A stretch of 12,795 nucleotides of DNA from Armatimonadaceae bacterium (lineage in GTDB: Bacteria > Armatimonadota > Armatimonadia > Armatimonadales > Armatimonadaceae): positions 1 through 12,795 of the forward strand of contig JAUJNC010000182.1 of the NCBI GenBank assembly GCA_030446525.1. The letters run 5' to 3'. The number at the start of each line of letters is the position of its first letter. The first letter of the stretch is position 1. The position numbers were made by a program, and so were the translations under genes. Under the pieces are notes generated by a model that was not told where the DNA came from, searched no databases, and saw only the letters and a program-made list of their open reading frames with translations. Below are positions 1-8,547 of the stretch, in pieces.

Positions 1-710
1 CGCAGATGGTCGTCGAAGTCGCCCCGCGGCGCCGCACCCGGCAGGAGGCCCGCCCCGACGCCGCGGGGCGCATTTGACGGGGCCGCGCTGATCCGGCTGG
101 CCCACTGTGCCAGGGGCGCCTCCCATCCGAAGCGCTTTACGAGCTGGAGGAAGCCGTACACCAGGGCGACGATGAGCGCCAGCGCGGCGAGGAAGCGCCC
201 CGTGCTGAGCCACAACGGCGCGGTGGTCTCGGCATCGTACGTGATCGGGGTATCCCGTGTCTGGTAGGTTTTCGGCGCCGGGGCGGGCGGTTGATTATCG
301 GCGGGACGGGAGGGCGCGGCGGGCGCAGGTTTCGGCGCGGCCGGTCTCGGCGGCGCCGTACGCTCCGGGGCTTTCGCGGCGGGCCGAGCGGGCGGGGGAG
401 GGGCCTTGGCCCCCGTGACCCATCCCTCGTTCTCCGGGGTCGTGGGGATGGCCAGCAGGGTGTAGGGCTCCAGCTCGCCGTCCGGCCCGATCTTGTCCCC
501 GTTGAGCCGGCGGACCACGCGGGCGCTCGTATCGAGCTTGCGCGCCACATCGTCCAGGTCTTCACCGGGGTAGGTGCGGTAGTGCATCACCGTGTCGCCG
601 GTTTGCGCCGCCGCCGGGCGCGCCAGGGCCAGGGACAGCCCGATGCACGGCAGAAATGCGGGGATCAGGGTCAGGAACAAACGCCGCCCGAAGGGCAAGA
701 CACGGGCCAT
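1..710 (-). CDS. fliO: FliO-like flagellar export protein with LysM domain (3' end outside window)
   Basis: FliO is a small membrane protein that helps assemble the FliPQR core of the flagellar export gate. The frame is open from the ATG at 708-710 to the window edge, about 236 residues. In order: a signal peptide (basic MARVLPFGRR, hydrophobic core, cut near ARPAAAQ, residue 36), a LysM-like module at about residues 40-90 (YPGEDLDDVARKLD ... ELEPYTLLAIP), a Pro/Ala-rich linker to about 165, and one membrane helix at about 176-198 (FLAALALIVALVYGFLQLVK) followed by basic residues. The FliO core that normally follows the helix is only just reached. The start lies 5 bases after the fliN stop. 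The call rests on operon position and on the signal peptide-linker-helix layout more than on core FliO residues. It is missed by a caller needing both ends. The LysM module is seen; peptidoglycan binding is inferred. Confidence 0.75.
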   Translation of the reverse strand, partial: MARVLPFGRRLFLTLIPAFLPCIGLSLALARPAAAQTGDTVMHYRTYPGEDLDDVARKLDTSARVVRRLNGDKIGPDGELEPYTLLAIPTTPENEGWVTGAKAPPPPARPAAKAPERTAPPRPAAPKPAPAAPSRPADNQPPAPAPKTYQTRDTPITYDAETTAPLWLSTGRFLAALALIVALVYGFLQLVKRFGWEAPLAQWASRISAAPSNAPRGVGAGLLPGAAPRGDFDDHL

Positions 711-715
711 GGCTG

Positions 716-1168
716 TTACCCCCGGTTTCTGTCCCCGGCGGCGGGACGCGACGCCGGATTCACGATCTCGGTGATACGGACGCCGAAGTTGTCCTCGATC
801 ACGACGACCTCGCCGCGCGCCACCAGGCGGCCGTTAACCAGCAGGTCGACGGGCTCCCCGGCGATCTTGTCCAGCTCCACGATGGAGCCGGAGCCCAGAT
901 CCAGGATGTCGCGGATGCTCATCCGCTTGCGGCCCAGCTCCACGGACACCTCGAGGGGGATGTCCATGACGATGTCGAGGTTCTGCACGTCGACCCCGGC
1001 CAGTATGTCCGGCTCGTCCAGGGGCGCGAACACGGGGCGCGGCGGCTCCGGGGGCTCCGGCTCCGGGGGGGCTAGTGCCGCCGGCTCCACGGGCGCGGCC
1101 TGTGCCGCGGCAAGCACGGCGTCGATGTCCGACTGATCCAGCGGATCGCCGCCCCTGTTTAACGCCAT
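716..1168 (-). CDS. fliN: Flagellar motor switch protein FliN
   Basis: FliN forms the lower C-ring of the flagellar motor with FliM and takes part in rotation switching and export-substrate docking. The protein has 150 residues, a normal length. Residues 1-55 are an acidic, Pro-rich N-terminal tail. Residues 63-138 are the SpoA (surface presentation of antigens) domain, with [20 protein letters not shown], the [12 protein letters not shown] loop, the [20 protein letters not shown] core and [10 protein letters not shown] at the end, all typical of FliN. The ATG at 1166-1168 was chosen because it overlaps the fliM 3' end by 10 bases (translational coupling) and because the frame upstream of it is only the shadow of fliM. 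The long CheC-like N-terminal domain of Bacillus FliY is absent, so this is the short FliN form. Intact, no frameshift. Confidence 0.95.
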   Translation of the reverse strand: MALNRGGDPLDQSDIDAVLAAAQAAPVEPAALAPPEPEPPEPPRPVFAPLDEPDILAGVDVQNLDIVMDIPLEVSVELGRKRMSIRDILDLGSGSIVELDKIAGEPVDLLVNGRLVARGEVVVIEDNFGVRITEIVNPASRPAAGDRNRG

Positions 1169-2274
1169 GGCGCCAGCGGATCCTCTCCCTCGGGACTTCG
1201 CTCCACCACGCTTTGAATGCGCACCACCATCTTCCGGCGCTTGGTCCCCGCCTGTCCGCGAAACTTGACGTTGCTGCCGACGAGTATGTCGATGTCGTTG
1301 CCGTAGGGCGTGCCTGTGACGATGGTGTCGCCCGGGGCGAGGCGGAGCAGGTCTTCCACGGTTATCCTGGCCGTCCCCAGGCGCGCGACGCAGGCGACGT
1401 TGGCGTTCTGGATCAGGCGCGACAGCTGCTGGGCGTGCTTGGGGTCGTCGGACTTCTTCCCGGTGCTCGCGAACCAGCGCTGCGCGGAAAGCTTGGACGA
1501 GATCGGCTTCAGGGCGACGTAGGGCAGACACAGGGTCATGGTGCCCAGCACGTCGCCCACCTTCACCTGAAACAGGAGCAGCACCACGGTGTCGTTGGGC
1601 GGCACGATCTGCACGAACTGCGCGCTGGTCTCTATGCCGTCCAGGTGCGGCTCGATGGGCGTGATGCTTTCCCAGGCGTTCTTCAGCTCGCGCATGGCCC
1701 GCCGGATGATCTGCGTGGCCAGCGTCTTCTCGATATCGGTCAGGTCGGCCCGCCGCGCCGTGGCCTGACCGGGGCCGCCCAGAAGCCGGTCCATCATGCT
1801 AAAAACGATATTTATGTCTGCTTCCATGAGCGCCTGACCGGCCAGCGGCGGCATGGAAAAGATGGCGATCAGCGGGTTGCCCGCGAGCGACCGGATGAAC
1901 TCATCGTAGGGTATCTGCTCGACCGAGAGAAGCTCCATCTGCACGTTGGTGCGCAGGTACGCCCCCAGCGACGAGGCGTACATGCGGCCGAACGTTTCGT
2001 GCAGCATCTGCAGCGTCCGCATCTGGTCCTTGGAGAACTTGTCGGGCCGGCGGAAGTCGTAGACCTGATACTCGATCGGGGGGCGAGGTTCCGCCCGGGG
2101 GCCTCCGAGCCCGCGCGCGCGCCCCTTAGCCGCGGAGCCCGCCGGGCGGGGTCTGGGGGGCGGCGCGGGCGCGCCGCCGGAAGCCTGCTGCGAGGGCGGG
2201 GCGTGCTCATCGGCGCTGCTGTCACTCACGGCAAGCAGCGCCTCGATCTCGTCCTGCGAAAGAACTTCTGCCAT
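1159..2274 (-). CDS. fliM: Flagellar motor switch protein FliM
   Basis: FliM is the middle C-ring protein; phosphorylated CheY binds its N-terminus and reverses rotation. The protein has 371 residues and is intact. Residues 4-14 ([11 protein letters not shown]) are the conserved CheY-P binding peptide. Residues 20-70 are a Pro/Ala/Arg-rich linker. The middle domain, about 75-270, shows [18 protein letters not shown], the [10 protein letters not shown] signature (the GGxG FliG-contact loop) and the LTDIEKTL segment. The C-terminal SpoA domain, about 285-360, carries the FliN-like fold. The linker is longer than in Escherichia coli FliM, accounting for the extra length. The start is 12 bases after the fliL stop and has only a weak ribosome binding site, so it may depend on coupling to fliL. 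A phosphorylated-CheY system is implied elsewhere in the genome. Confidence 0.96.
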   Translation of the reverse strand: MAEVLSQDEIEALLAVSDSSADEHAPPSQQASGGAPAPPPRPRPAGSAAKGRARGLGGPRAEPRPPIEYQVYDFRRPDKFSKDQMRTLQMLHETFGRMYASSLGAYLRTNVQMELLSVEQIPYDEFIRSLAGNPLIAIFSMPPLAGQALMEADINIVFSMMDRLLGGPGQATARRADLTDIEKTLATQIIRRAMRELKNAWESITPIEPHLDGIETSAQFVQIVPPNDTVVLLLFQVKVGDVLGTMTLCLPYVALKPISSKLSAQRWFASTGKKSDDPKHAQQLSRLIQNANVACVARLGTARITVEDLLRLAPGDTIVTGTPYGNDIDILVGSNVKFRGQAGTKRRKMVVRIQSVVERSPEGEDPLAPWR

Positions 2275-2286
2275 GCTCAGGGTCTA

Positions 2287-2738
2287 TTATTGGGTGGCGA
2301 ACTTGCCGATGGTGACGTCCTTTACCTGGCCTTCCGGCTCTTCGATGTTTTTGTTGATGCGGGTTATCATTTGGCGCTCCACCTGCCGTATTCCTTCCCG
2401 GAACTCAACTTATCAACCGGCGTGGAGCGAAAAACCAGGGTGATCGCCCCTTCGATGCGGCTGGTGAAGTGCTCGAACTCTGGCCGTCTCTGCGCCGTGC
2501 GCCCCCGGCTTTTTGAACTCGACCTCGGGGTCGCCTTGATGAACTGGTCGCGATCGCGGAGGTTGACCACCATCTCTTCCAGCTTCATCGGTAGCCGGCG
2601 GCTCTTTTTCCGGCTTTTTCGAACCCGCCCCCCACCTTCTGTCCGAAGAAGAACGTGCCCGCCCCCATGAGCAGGAGGGCCGGCAACGATGGGGACCAGC
2701 GGTTTCTTCCCGTTACCGCCTTCTTTCGAGTCTGACAT
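2287..2738 (-). CDS. fliL: Flagellar basal body-associated protein FliL (frameshifted in this assembly)
   Basis: FliL is a single-pass inner-membrane protein that sits around the stator and supports its function. Pieces in three frames join into one FliL: MSDSKEGGNGKKPLVPI, a membrane helix (LPALLLMGAGTFFFGQKV), KLEEMVVNLRDRDQFIKAT, EVEFKKPG, FEHFTSRIEGAITLVFRSTP, and a C-terminus ending VKDVTIGKFATQ at a TAA stop. About four shifts are needed, near 2670, 2530, 2490 and 2400. The total of about 150 residues is normal for FliL. The ATG has a strong GAGGAG site 5 bases upstream (2744-2749) that overlaps the motB TGA stop. All pieces are in order and well conserved, and the neighbours are equally broken, so sequencing error is likelier than a real pseudogene. 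Confidence 0.88.
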
Positions 2739-2747
2739 CTTTTCTCC

Positions 2748-3473
2748 TCAAAAACTCGGCTTCTGGAGCACGCGGATCTCGACGCGCCGGTTTTTGCCCG
2801 TCCCCCGGTGTGGCGTTGGGCGCCACGGGCCGGATGTCGGCACAACCCGCCGCCTCCAGGCGCGGCGCGAGCGGCGGGTGCCGCTCCGCCAGATACTGCA
2901 CCACGTTCGTCGCCCGCGTGGTGGACAATTTTGCGCCAGTTGGACGGGAAGTGGGCGGTCCGGATCGGGGTGTCGTCCGTGTGCCCTTCCACCCGGATCT
3001 TGCGGACGGTTTTGTCGGCGATCTCGGGCCGGATCGCCGCGAACAGCGCCTCCAGGATCTCCCGGGTCCGCGGCTTCAACTCGGCCGTGCCGGCGTCGAA
3101 GAGCATCTCGCCGCTGGTGAGCGGATCACCGCCCCGTCCGGTTCCATCGCCACGCTCACCTGGGACTGGAGCTTCTCCCGCCCACGAACTCCTCCATGCG
3201 GGCGTGTATCTTTTGCGCCGGCGACAGTCCGCTCTTCACCACATCCGGGCGCGCGCCCGGCCTGTCCTGCCCGATGGGCGCGCGCCCGCCGCTGGCTATC
3301 CCCAGCGACGCCTGCACGCCGCTCTGCAGCCTATCCAGCTTCTCCTGCTCGACGCGCGACACGCCCCACATCATCACGAAAAACGCGACCAAAAGGGTGA
3401 TCATATCCGCGTAGGTCAACAGCCAGCGCTCATGATTCTCGTGCGTGGTCTCCACGTGCCTTTGGCGGGCCAT
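2748..3473 (-). CDS. motB: Stator protein MotB (frameshifted in this assembly)
   Basis: MotB with MotA forms the ion-driven stator and anchors it to peptidoglycan. The start MARQRHVETTHENHERWLLT leads straight into the single membrane helix, with YADMITLLVAFFVMMW carrying the essential ion-binding Asp (the D of YADM). A plug/linker region follows. The OmpA-like domain is assembled from other frames: VAMEPDGAVIRL, LTSGEMLFDAGTAELKP, IRVEGHTDDTPIRT (peptidoglycan-binding HTDDTPI), STTRATNVVQYLAE and a final RRVEIRVLQKPSF before TGA. Four shifts are needed, near 3180, 3130, 2930 and 2790, for about 242 residues in total. The start has an AAGGA site about 10 bases upstream. Proton or sodium specificity cannot be told from what is visible. 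Confidence 0.92.
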
Positions 3474-3592
3474 AATCGGTTCGTCCTTCCCGCGCCGCGC
3501 CGCGCGCTTTCCCCTGTGATACGGCGGGGTCCGACTATTTATGCCGTGGTTGGTCGGTTTCGCCCCCTCGTAAATCTGCGGGAACCGCACGA

Positions 3593-4372
3593 TTATTTAT
3601 GGGCGACCCGCAGGCCTTCCTCAGGGTGGGGGACAGGAAGGCTTTGAGTTTTTCCTCCACGATGCGCGGGTTGTCGCCGGACTGGATCGAGAGGATGCCC
3701 TCGACCATCATCTCCCGGCGCAGCACCTCGGCCTCGGAGCGGCGCTTCAGCTTGTTGCCCAGCGGCAGCATAACCAGATTGGCGAACGAGACGCCGTACA
3801 AGGTGGCGATAAAGGCGCTGGATATCTTGCGCCCCATGTTCTCCAGGTCGTTCATGTCCAGGAGCATGAACACCAGGCCGACCACCGTCCCGATGACGCC
3901 CAGGGTGGGCGCGAAGCCGCCCATGGAGAGGAGCACGTTCGCCCCCTGCGCGTGCCGCCCTGCAGGTAGGTGATCTCGATCTCCAGTATCTCGCGGACCA
4001 GGCTCCGGGTCGGTGCCGTCAATACCAGCCGGACTGCCCTTCTGCAGAAACGCGTCGCTTTCCCGGCGGGCATCCTCCTCCAGCACCAGAAGCCCCTCAC
4101 GCCGCGCCTTTTCGGCGCACCCGACCAGGGTGCGTATCACCCCTTCGAAGTCCTCCTCCTGGGCGACGAAGGCGTTCTTGAGCACGGCGGGGACGGCGCG
4201 GATGCGCTCCAGGGGAACGAGAGGACGGTGGCGCCGATCGTCCCGCCCACCACCAGCAGGAACGCGGGCGGGTTCCAGAAGGCGCCCAGCGAACCGGCCC
4301 CCCTTCCCAGATGATGGCCCCCACGAACGCCCCCCAGCCGAGCAGCAGCCCGATCAGGGTGGACAGATCCAT
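3593..4372 (-). CDS. motA: Stator protein MotA (frameshifted in this assembly)
   Basis: MotA is the four-helix channel subunit of the stator and contacts FliG to drive rotation. The reading is a mosaic: MDLSTLIGLLLGWGAFVGAI (helix 1), FWNPPAFLLVVGGTIGATVL (helix 2), VLKNAFVAQEEDFEGVIRTL, then after a break VLLSMGGFAPTLGVIGTVVG (helix 3) and SSAFIATLYGVSFANLVMLP (helix 4), KLKRRSEAEVLRREM and NPRIVEEKLKAFLSP. This matches MotA from end to end at about 259 residues. Shifts fall near 4300, 4200, 4020, 3960 and 3625. The end at 3593 (EEGLRVAHK) is preferred because the unshifted frame, which stops at 3535, uses AT-ending codons unlike the rest. The start lies at or slightly inside the flbD 3' end. 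It is the partner of the downstream motB. Confidence 0.9.
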
Positions 4373-4593
4373 ACCGCTCGCGCGCGCTGTTGTGCCTCTC
4401 CAGGAAGCGGCCGCACGCACGCCGCGCGCCGGCCAATGGAGCACCCGGGCGGTTATCTCCTGCGGCGTCTCGCGCACCAGGATCTTCTTGCCCGTGGTCA
4501 GAGTGACGATGGTGTCGGGTGTGGTCTCGACGAACCGATCAGATCCGCGTTGATCAGTATCTCCTGCCCGCCGAGCCGTGTGATTTGGATCAT
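4354..4593 (-). CDS. flbD: Flagellar protein FlbD (one frameshift; 3' end uncertain)
   Basis: FlbD-family proteins (the short Gram-positive-type FlbD, not the Caulobacter regulator) are 60-90 residues long and sit between flgE and motA in many fla operons; their function is not established. The protein starts MIQITRLGGQEILINADLI, then after a shift near 4543 continues RFVETTPDTIVTLTTGKKIL and VRETPQEITARVLHW, which is the family from start to finish (N-x-D-L-I, E-x-x-PDT-x-I-T-L-x-x-GKK, E-x-x-x-E). The extreme 3' end cannot be fixed: one frame runs without a stop into motA, another ends in a TGA at 4354-4356 overlapping the motA start by 19 bases. Either way the two genes are closely coupled. 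Confidence 0.82.
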
Positions 4594-5892
4594 GGTTGAG
4601 GGACGAGGGACGAGGAGGAGGAGGGATACGTTCTTTACCTTATCCTCGTCCCTCGTCCCTTCTTTCTCGCGCGGCATCTGGATCAGGTCCTGCAGGATCT
4701 CGTCGGAGGCCGTCACGATCCGCGTGTTGGCCTGGAAGCCGCGCTGCGTGATGATCATGTTGGTGAACTCGTCGGCCAGGTTGACGTTGGACTGCTCCAG
4801 GAAGCCCGCCGACACGCGGCCCGCGCCGGAGACGCCGGGCGGGGTCATCTGCGCGCCGCCCGAATTGTTGGTCGGGCGGAACAGGTTGGAGCCCATCTTG
4901 TCCAGGCCCGCCGGGTTGGCGAACTGCGCCAGGGCGACACGCCCCAGGTCGCGGTTCAGGCCGTTGGAGAAGATGCCCGTCACTGTGCCGTCGTCGCCGA
5001 TGGAGTAGGACTGCAGCGTGCCCATCGGGAAACCATCCTGCGCCACGGCGTTGGCCGTGGCTTCGCCCGACAGCTGCGTCAGCTTACCGAAATCCAGCGC
5101 GATGTTCATCGGCGACGCCGCGCCGCCCGGCGCGGTCAGCGTGAAGGTGAGCGGCGTGCCCGTCGAGGACGACAGGTTCCCGTTGGCGTCGAAGGTGAGC
5201 GTCGGCGCGGCGCCGAAGCTGCCGTCCGGCGAGGACGGCGTCACCGTCCACTGATTCGCCGCGGTCTTGGCGAAAGAGAACGTGATGTTGTGCGGGTTAC
5301 CCAGCGAGTCGAAGGCCTGTGCGGTCCGCACGTAGGGCGCGGTCGCGCCGCTGTTCAGGTTTCCCGCGAACGTGACGTTGCCGGTCGCCTTGACCGAGGT
5401 CAGCGTGCCGATGGGGATGGAGATCGCCGACTTGGGCGTCACCGGCCCGGACGCGTCCACCACGCCGTTGTTGGCCTGCCAGCCCAGGAGCTTCATCCCC
5501 GTGGTGGCGCTGACCAGGTTGCCGTCGGAGTCCAGGGTGAAGGCGCCGTCGCGGGTGTAGGCGGCGGCGTTGCCGTCGCCGACCAGGAAAAAGCCGTTGC
5601 CCTGGATCGACAGGTCCGAAGGCCGGCCCGACTGCTGGAGTGCGCCCTGCGTTTGCAGCGTCGTGACGGAGCCGACGCGCACGCCCAGCCCCACCTGCAT
5701 CGGGTTGACCCCGCCCATGCCGTTCTGCGGCTTGGACGCCCCCTTGATCGTCTGCGACAGCTGGTCGAAGAACGTGGTGCGCGCTGATTTGTAGCCTATT
5801 GTGTTGACATTTGCGATGTTGTTCCCGACCACATCGAGGCGGCTCTGATGGGCCTGCACGCCCGACACCGCCGAATACATTGCCTGAACCAT
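4594..5892 (-). CDS. flgE: Flagellar hook protein FlgE
   Basis: FlgE polymerises into the hook, the universal joint between rod and filament. The N-terminal rod/hook signature is at residues 5-40 (MYSAVSGVQAHQSRLDVVGN followed by NIANVNTIGYKSARTTF). The FlgE/F/G core follows (LQQSGRPSDLSIQGNGFFLV), then a variable D2-like domain at about 165-310 rich in Thr, Asn and Ser, and the C-terminal signature LADEFTNMIITQRGFQANTR with ILQDLIQM near residue 408. About 410 residues is right for FlgE. The ATG at 5890-5892 has a GAGAGGA-like site about 11 bases upstream. No stop codon follows the natural end near 4670: the frame reads through an inverted repeat and then into flbD until 4498. Either an indel hides the stop or the gene really extends. 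The end given here is the base before flbD. Confidence 0.95.
4599..4660. repeat. 18-bp perfect inverted repeat between flgE and flbD
   Basis: The arms 4599-4616 (AGGGACGAGGGACGAGGA) and 4643-4660 are exact reverse complements, separated by 26 bases. Each arm holds two copies of the 7-base unit GGGACGA. Transcribed in the operon mRNA it would form a long, very stable hairpin directly before the flbD start. There is no U-run, so it does not look like an intrinsic terminator. It may limit read-through or protect the upstream hook message, or be a small dispersed repeat. I see no second copy in this window. Confidence 0.85.
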
Positions 5893-5950
5893 GTTTTATG
5901 AGTCCTCTCCGGTCCCGTCCGTTGTTCGGGGACCCTGTCGAGGGCATCCC

Positions 5951-5968
5951 CAGGGCCCGTAGGCCCTG
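5951..5968. other. Small hairpin in the gap upstream of flgE
   Basis: A 7-bp perfect stem (CAGGGCC / GGCCCTG) with a 4-base loop lies in the 127-base gap between the flagellar operon protein gene and flgE. It would be in the 5' leader of flgE. No U-run follows in either direction, so a terminator is not supported. Role unknown. Confidence 0.4.
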
Positions 5969-5985
5969 AAAGTCCTGCCCGTGCT

Positions 5986-6015
5986 ATTATCGGTGGAAGG
6001 GGGGCGAGAGCTCAC
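5986..6015 (-). promoter_or_regulatory. Possible internal promoter for flgE
   Basis: On the minus strand a GATAAT -10-like hexamer (5986-5991, 5 of 6 to consensus) lies 18 bases from GTGAGC (6010-6015, only 3 of 6 to the -35 consensus). It sits in the longest gap inside the flagellar operon, about 95 bases before flgE. The overlapping ACCGATAA is also close to the sigma-28 -10 box, but no TAAA lies at the proper distance. Weak. Confidence 0.22.
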
Positions 6016-6019
6016 CCCT

Positions 6020-6433
6020 TTAGCAGATGACCGCCGAGTCGATGTTGGTGAAGACGTTGTCCTTGAGCGAGGCGGCGTCGACGGCGGTGATGACCGTGCG
6101 GTTCTTGACGGAAACCACCAGGGCGACGCCGTCCATCAGGACGAGGGACTCGCGGGAGCCTTTTGCCTGCGCTTTGCCCACCGCCGCCTCGAGCCGCGCC
6201 ACCTCCTCCGGTCCGAAGGGGATGTCGCGAGATTGCAGACGGGTCTGCGCGTGCGCGGAGAACTTGAGCGGCGCCGGGGCGCCCGGCGCCCGGTTCGTCG
6301 CCAGCTGATCCCGCAGCACCTCGCCGAAGGAGGGACCTGCCGGGACCTGGTTCGTGCTTTGCCCGCTCCCCTCGCGGCGCGCGGGCGCGACGGGGGTTAC
6401 GGACTGCATCTGGCGCAGCGTGATGTCGTCCAT
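6020..6433 (-). CDS. Flagellar operon protein, TIGR02530 family
   Basis: This 137-residue protein belongs to the small conserved family found next to flgD and flgE in many fla operons; its exact function is not established. Residues 1-55 are a variable, Pro-rich leader. The conserved core is at residues 57-137: LKFSAHAQTRLQSRDIPF, then RLEAAVGKAQAKGSRESLVL, ALVVSVKNRTVITAVD and the C-terminal KDNVFTNIDSAVI, which is the family hallmark. The start has an AAGGAG site 7 bases upstream and lies 10 bases after the flgD stop, so it is co-translated with flgD. Intact. It has no signal peptide or membrane helix, so it is cytoplasmic or an export substrate. Confidence 0.9.
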   Translation of the reverse strand: MDDITLRQMQSVTPVAPARREGSGQSTNQVPAGPSFGEVLRDQLATNRAPGAPAPLKFSAHAQTRLQSRDIPFGPEEVARLEAAVGKAQAKGSRESLVLMDGVALVVSVKNRTVITAVDAASLKDNVFTNIDSAVIC

Positions 6434-6443
6434 CGGTATCTCC

Positions 6444-6887
6444 TTAGCCGGCCGTCTCGACCCGGGTGACGTAGGAGAGCGGGATCTCGTCGCCGCCGAC
6501 CTTCAGCAGCACCTGGCCGTCGCGGAACGTGACGCCCGCGACCACGCCCGAAACGTCCTTGCCCGGCGTCTGCTGGCCGTAGGCGTCATAGCCGGACGGC
6601 ATCTTGCCCGTCACCTTTTTGCCCAGAAAGGAAGCGCCCTGGGCCATCTGGTTGCCGCCGGCCAGCTTGTCCAGCGACGTGCGCATGCCTTGCGTCTCCT
6701 CGAGCGCCGAGAACTGGGCCAGCTGCGCCATCATGTCTTTGTCTTCCAGGGGGTTCAAAGGGTCCTGGTGGCGCAGCTGCTCCGTCAGAAGGCGCAGGAA
6801 GTCGGACTTGCCCACGCCGCCGCTCTGGCGCTCGACCTGTGTTCCCGAGACCGCGGCCCCGGACCGTCCGGGGGAAGTAACTATCAT
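6444..6887 (-). CDS. flgD: Flagellar hook capping protein FlgD
   Basis: FlgD is the scaffold cap on which FlgE subunits assemble; it is exported and later discarded. The protein has 147 residues. The N-terminal FlgD domain is clear at residues 26-75: GKSDFLRLLTEQLRHQDPLN, PLEDKDMMAQLAQFSALEET. Residues 80-92 (MAQGASFLGKKV) match the family's AxxLIGK-like segment, and the C-terminal 60 residues (VSGVVAGVTFRDGQVLLKVG ... IPLSYVTRVE) match the short form of the protein. The FlgD Ig/tudor region is minimal, as in many Bacillota-type FlgD proteins. The start at 6885-6887 has an AAAGGGA site about 7 bases upstream. The same frame stays open further upstream, but that is the shadow of fliK. Intact. 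Confidence 0.94.
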   Translation of the reverse strand: MIVTSPGRSGAAVSGTQVERQSGGVGKSDFLRLLTEQLRHQDPLNPLEDKDMMAQLAQFSALEETQGMRTSLDKLAGGNQMAQGASFLGKKVTGKMPSGYDAYGQQTPGKDVSGVVAGVTFRDGQVLLKVGGDEIPLSYVTRVETAG

Positions 6888-6906
6888 GACCGACCGTCCC
6901 TTTCTT

Positions 6907-8525
6907 TCATGCGAGAAGATTAACCCGCCCCGGCGCCACGGGCGACACCCTTTGCCCCGCCCGATCCGTGCCGGCGCTTTCTGTGTTGCCGGCGTAGCCC
7001 GCGAAGGGCGCGGAGGACGGCCGGAAGGGCGCCCCCTGCGACCCCGGGCCGTGCCCGCTGTTGCCGGAAAACGTCTGCTCCCCCGTGGCGGCCTGCCGCG
7101 CGTCACCGCCCGGGTCGCCCTGTTCTCCCGCGCCGCCGGGCGCCGCCTGGGTCAGGGACACCGTGAAGCCCTCGAGCCGGAGGCCCCGCTCGGCCAGCGT
7201 GTGCCGCAGCCCCTCCATGGCGGTTTCCAGGCTCGCCTTCGCCTCCGCGGTCGTGGCCACGATCGCCGCGCGCACCTCGCCGTCCGGGGTGGCGCTGACG
7301 CGGATGCGCAGCTCGCCCAGGCCGTCCGGGGAAAGCGACAGGGTCACCTCCTGGCGTCCGGGCGTGGCGGGCATCTCCCGCAGCAGCGTCCGCACCGGCT
7401 CGACCACGCGCGCCGCCGTGTCGGCGCGCTCGGCCGCTTTGTCCCGCGTCACGGCCACGCCGCCGTTCGCCGCGGCGGGAGCCGTCTGCTCCGGCGGCGT
7501 GGCGTCGGTGGCCGGCGCATCGCCCGGCCCTGTTGCCGCAGCCTCGGCCAGGGCCTCCCCCGCGCTCTCCGGCGCAGCCGGTGGGGCGGGCACGGCATCC
7601 GGCGCGGCGGAAGAGGTCCTCACCCCCGGCCCCTTTTCCAACGCGGTGGCGCCCTTCCCCGCCTCGGGGAGGGGGGTGTCTGTGGCGGCGCCCGGCGCCT
7701 TACCGGATTTACCGTCTGCTTCCCCCCCCGTCTCCGACCCGGTGGCGCCCTCCCCTGGCTCGCGGACGGGCGCCGGGCCCGAAGGGTCGTGCGGCAGGGG
7801 CTGAGGCCCGCCCGGGGCGTGCGATCCAGCCGCTTCAACCGGCGCCGTCTGCGCCGCGATGTCGGCGGCAAAGCGCGCCTCGGCGACGTCCGGCGCCGTG
7901 TGCACGGCCGCGCCACAGGCGGCGCGGGGGTGGTCGCCTCCGGTCCGGGCTGCGGGCGCCCCGCCGGCCGGACTTGCGCGGGCTCGGACGGCGCCGGTGT
8001 CACGGCAGCCGGCGTGGGAGCCGTGAACGGCGCGGGCGCCGCTGGTGTGCCGTCGGCCGGGGATGTGCTGCCGGCGGCGGGCGCCGGGCAGGTGGCTCAC
8101 CTGCGGCACAAGCGCCGCCCCGCCGGGGGCCGTAACGGGCGCCCCGGCGCCGAGCCCGGCGGGCGCGCGCGGAGCGGGCGTCGGGCAGGTGCCCGCGCCC
8201 GCCGCGCCGGGCGTCAACGGGGGGACGGGTGCGAGACCCAGTGCCGCCAGCGCCGCTGACCCGTCCGGCGATGCGGCCGCGGGGGTGTCCTCGTCCGCGC
8301 CGGTGTCTTTCCCATCGGATGTTGTCTCTTCGCCCTCGCCGGAGGCGGAGAAGGGGGGCGGCCGTCAGCAGCGCAAGTAAATGGTCGAACGGCGAGGCCT
8401 CCGCTGTGAACGGTCCCGCGCTTGCCGTCGTTCGCGCCGACGTCCCCCTTCTCCCGCTCCGATCGTGGGCACGGGGCCGGGTGGCGGCCCCGTCGCCGCC
8501 GGGGCGCTCAGGGCTAGGTTGTCAC
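6907..8525 (-). CDS. fliK: Flagellar hook-length control protein FliK (frameshifted N-terminal half)
   Basis: FliK measures hook length and switches export specificity through its C-terminal domain. The conserved Flg_hook domain is intact (roughly 7100-7410): PVRTLLREMPATPGRQEVTL, SLSPDGLGELRIRVSATPDG, LETAMEGLRHTLAERGL and LEGFTVSL, followed by a Gly/Ser-rich tail ending VNLLA at a TGA stop. The N-terminal half is Ala/Pro-rich, as usual for FliK. It is spread over several frames, with breaks near 8516, 8420, 8350 and between 8200 and 7900. The start is placed at a GTG (8523-8525) with an excellent GAGGAGG site 6 bases upstream (8532-8538). From it VTT leads, after one lost base, to LALSAPAATGPPPGP. 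It heads the operon. About 540 residues in all, with the N-terminal sequence approximate. Confidence 0.85.
7621..7678. repeat. GC-rich imperfect palindrome inside fliK
   Basis: The outer arms CACCCCC (7621-7627) and GGGGGTG (7672-7678) pair, and an inner stem TCCCCG/CGGGGA lies around 7656-7670. The segment resembles the common GC-rich intergenic palindromes of many bacteria, here inside the low-complexity linker of fliK, where it is read as protein. It is similar in character to the element at 12212-12256. Confidence 0.4.
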
Positions 8526-8547
8526 AAACAACCTCCTCGAGGCAGCC

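Noticed and set aside
1075..2670. A 531-residue plus-strand open frame
   Set aside because: It lies antisense to fliM, which is unambiguous; the composition is that of a shadow frame.
6604..8259. A 551-residue plus-strand open frame
   Set aside because: It is antisense to fliK and flgD and is low-complexity Arg/Gly/Ala typical of GC-rich shadows.
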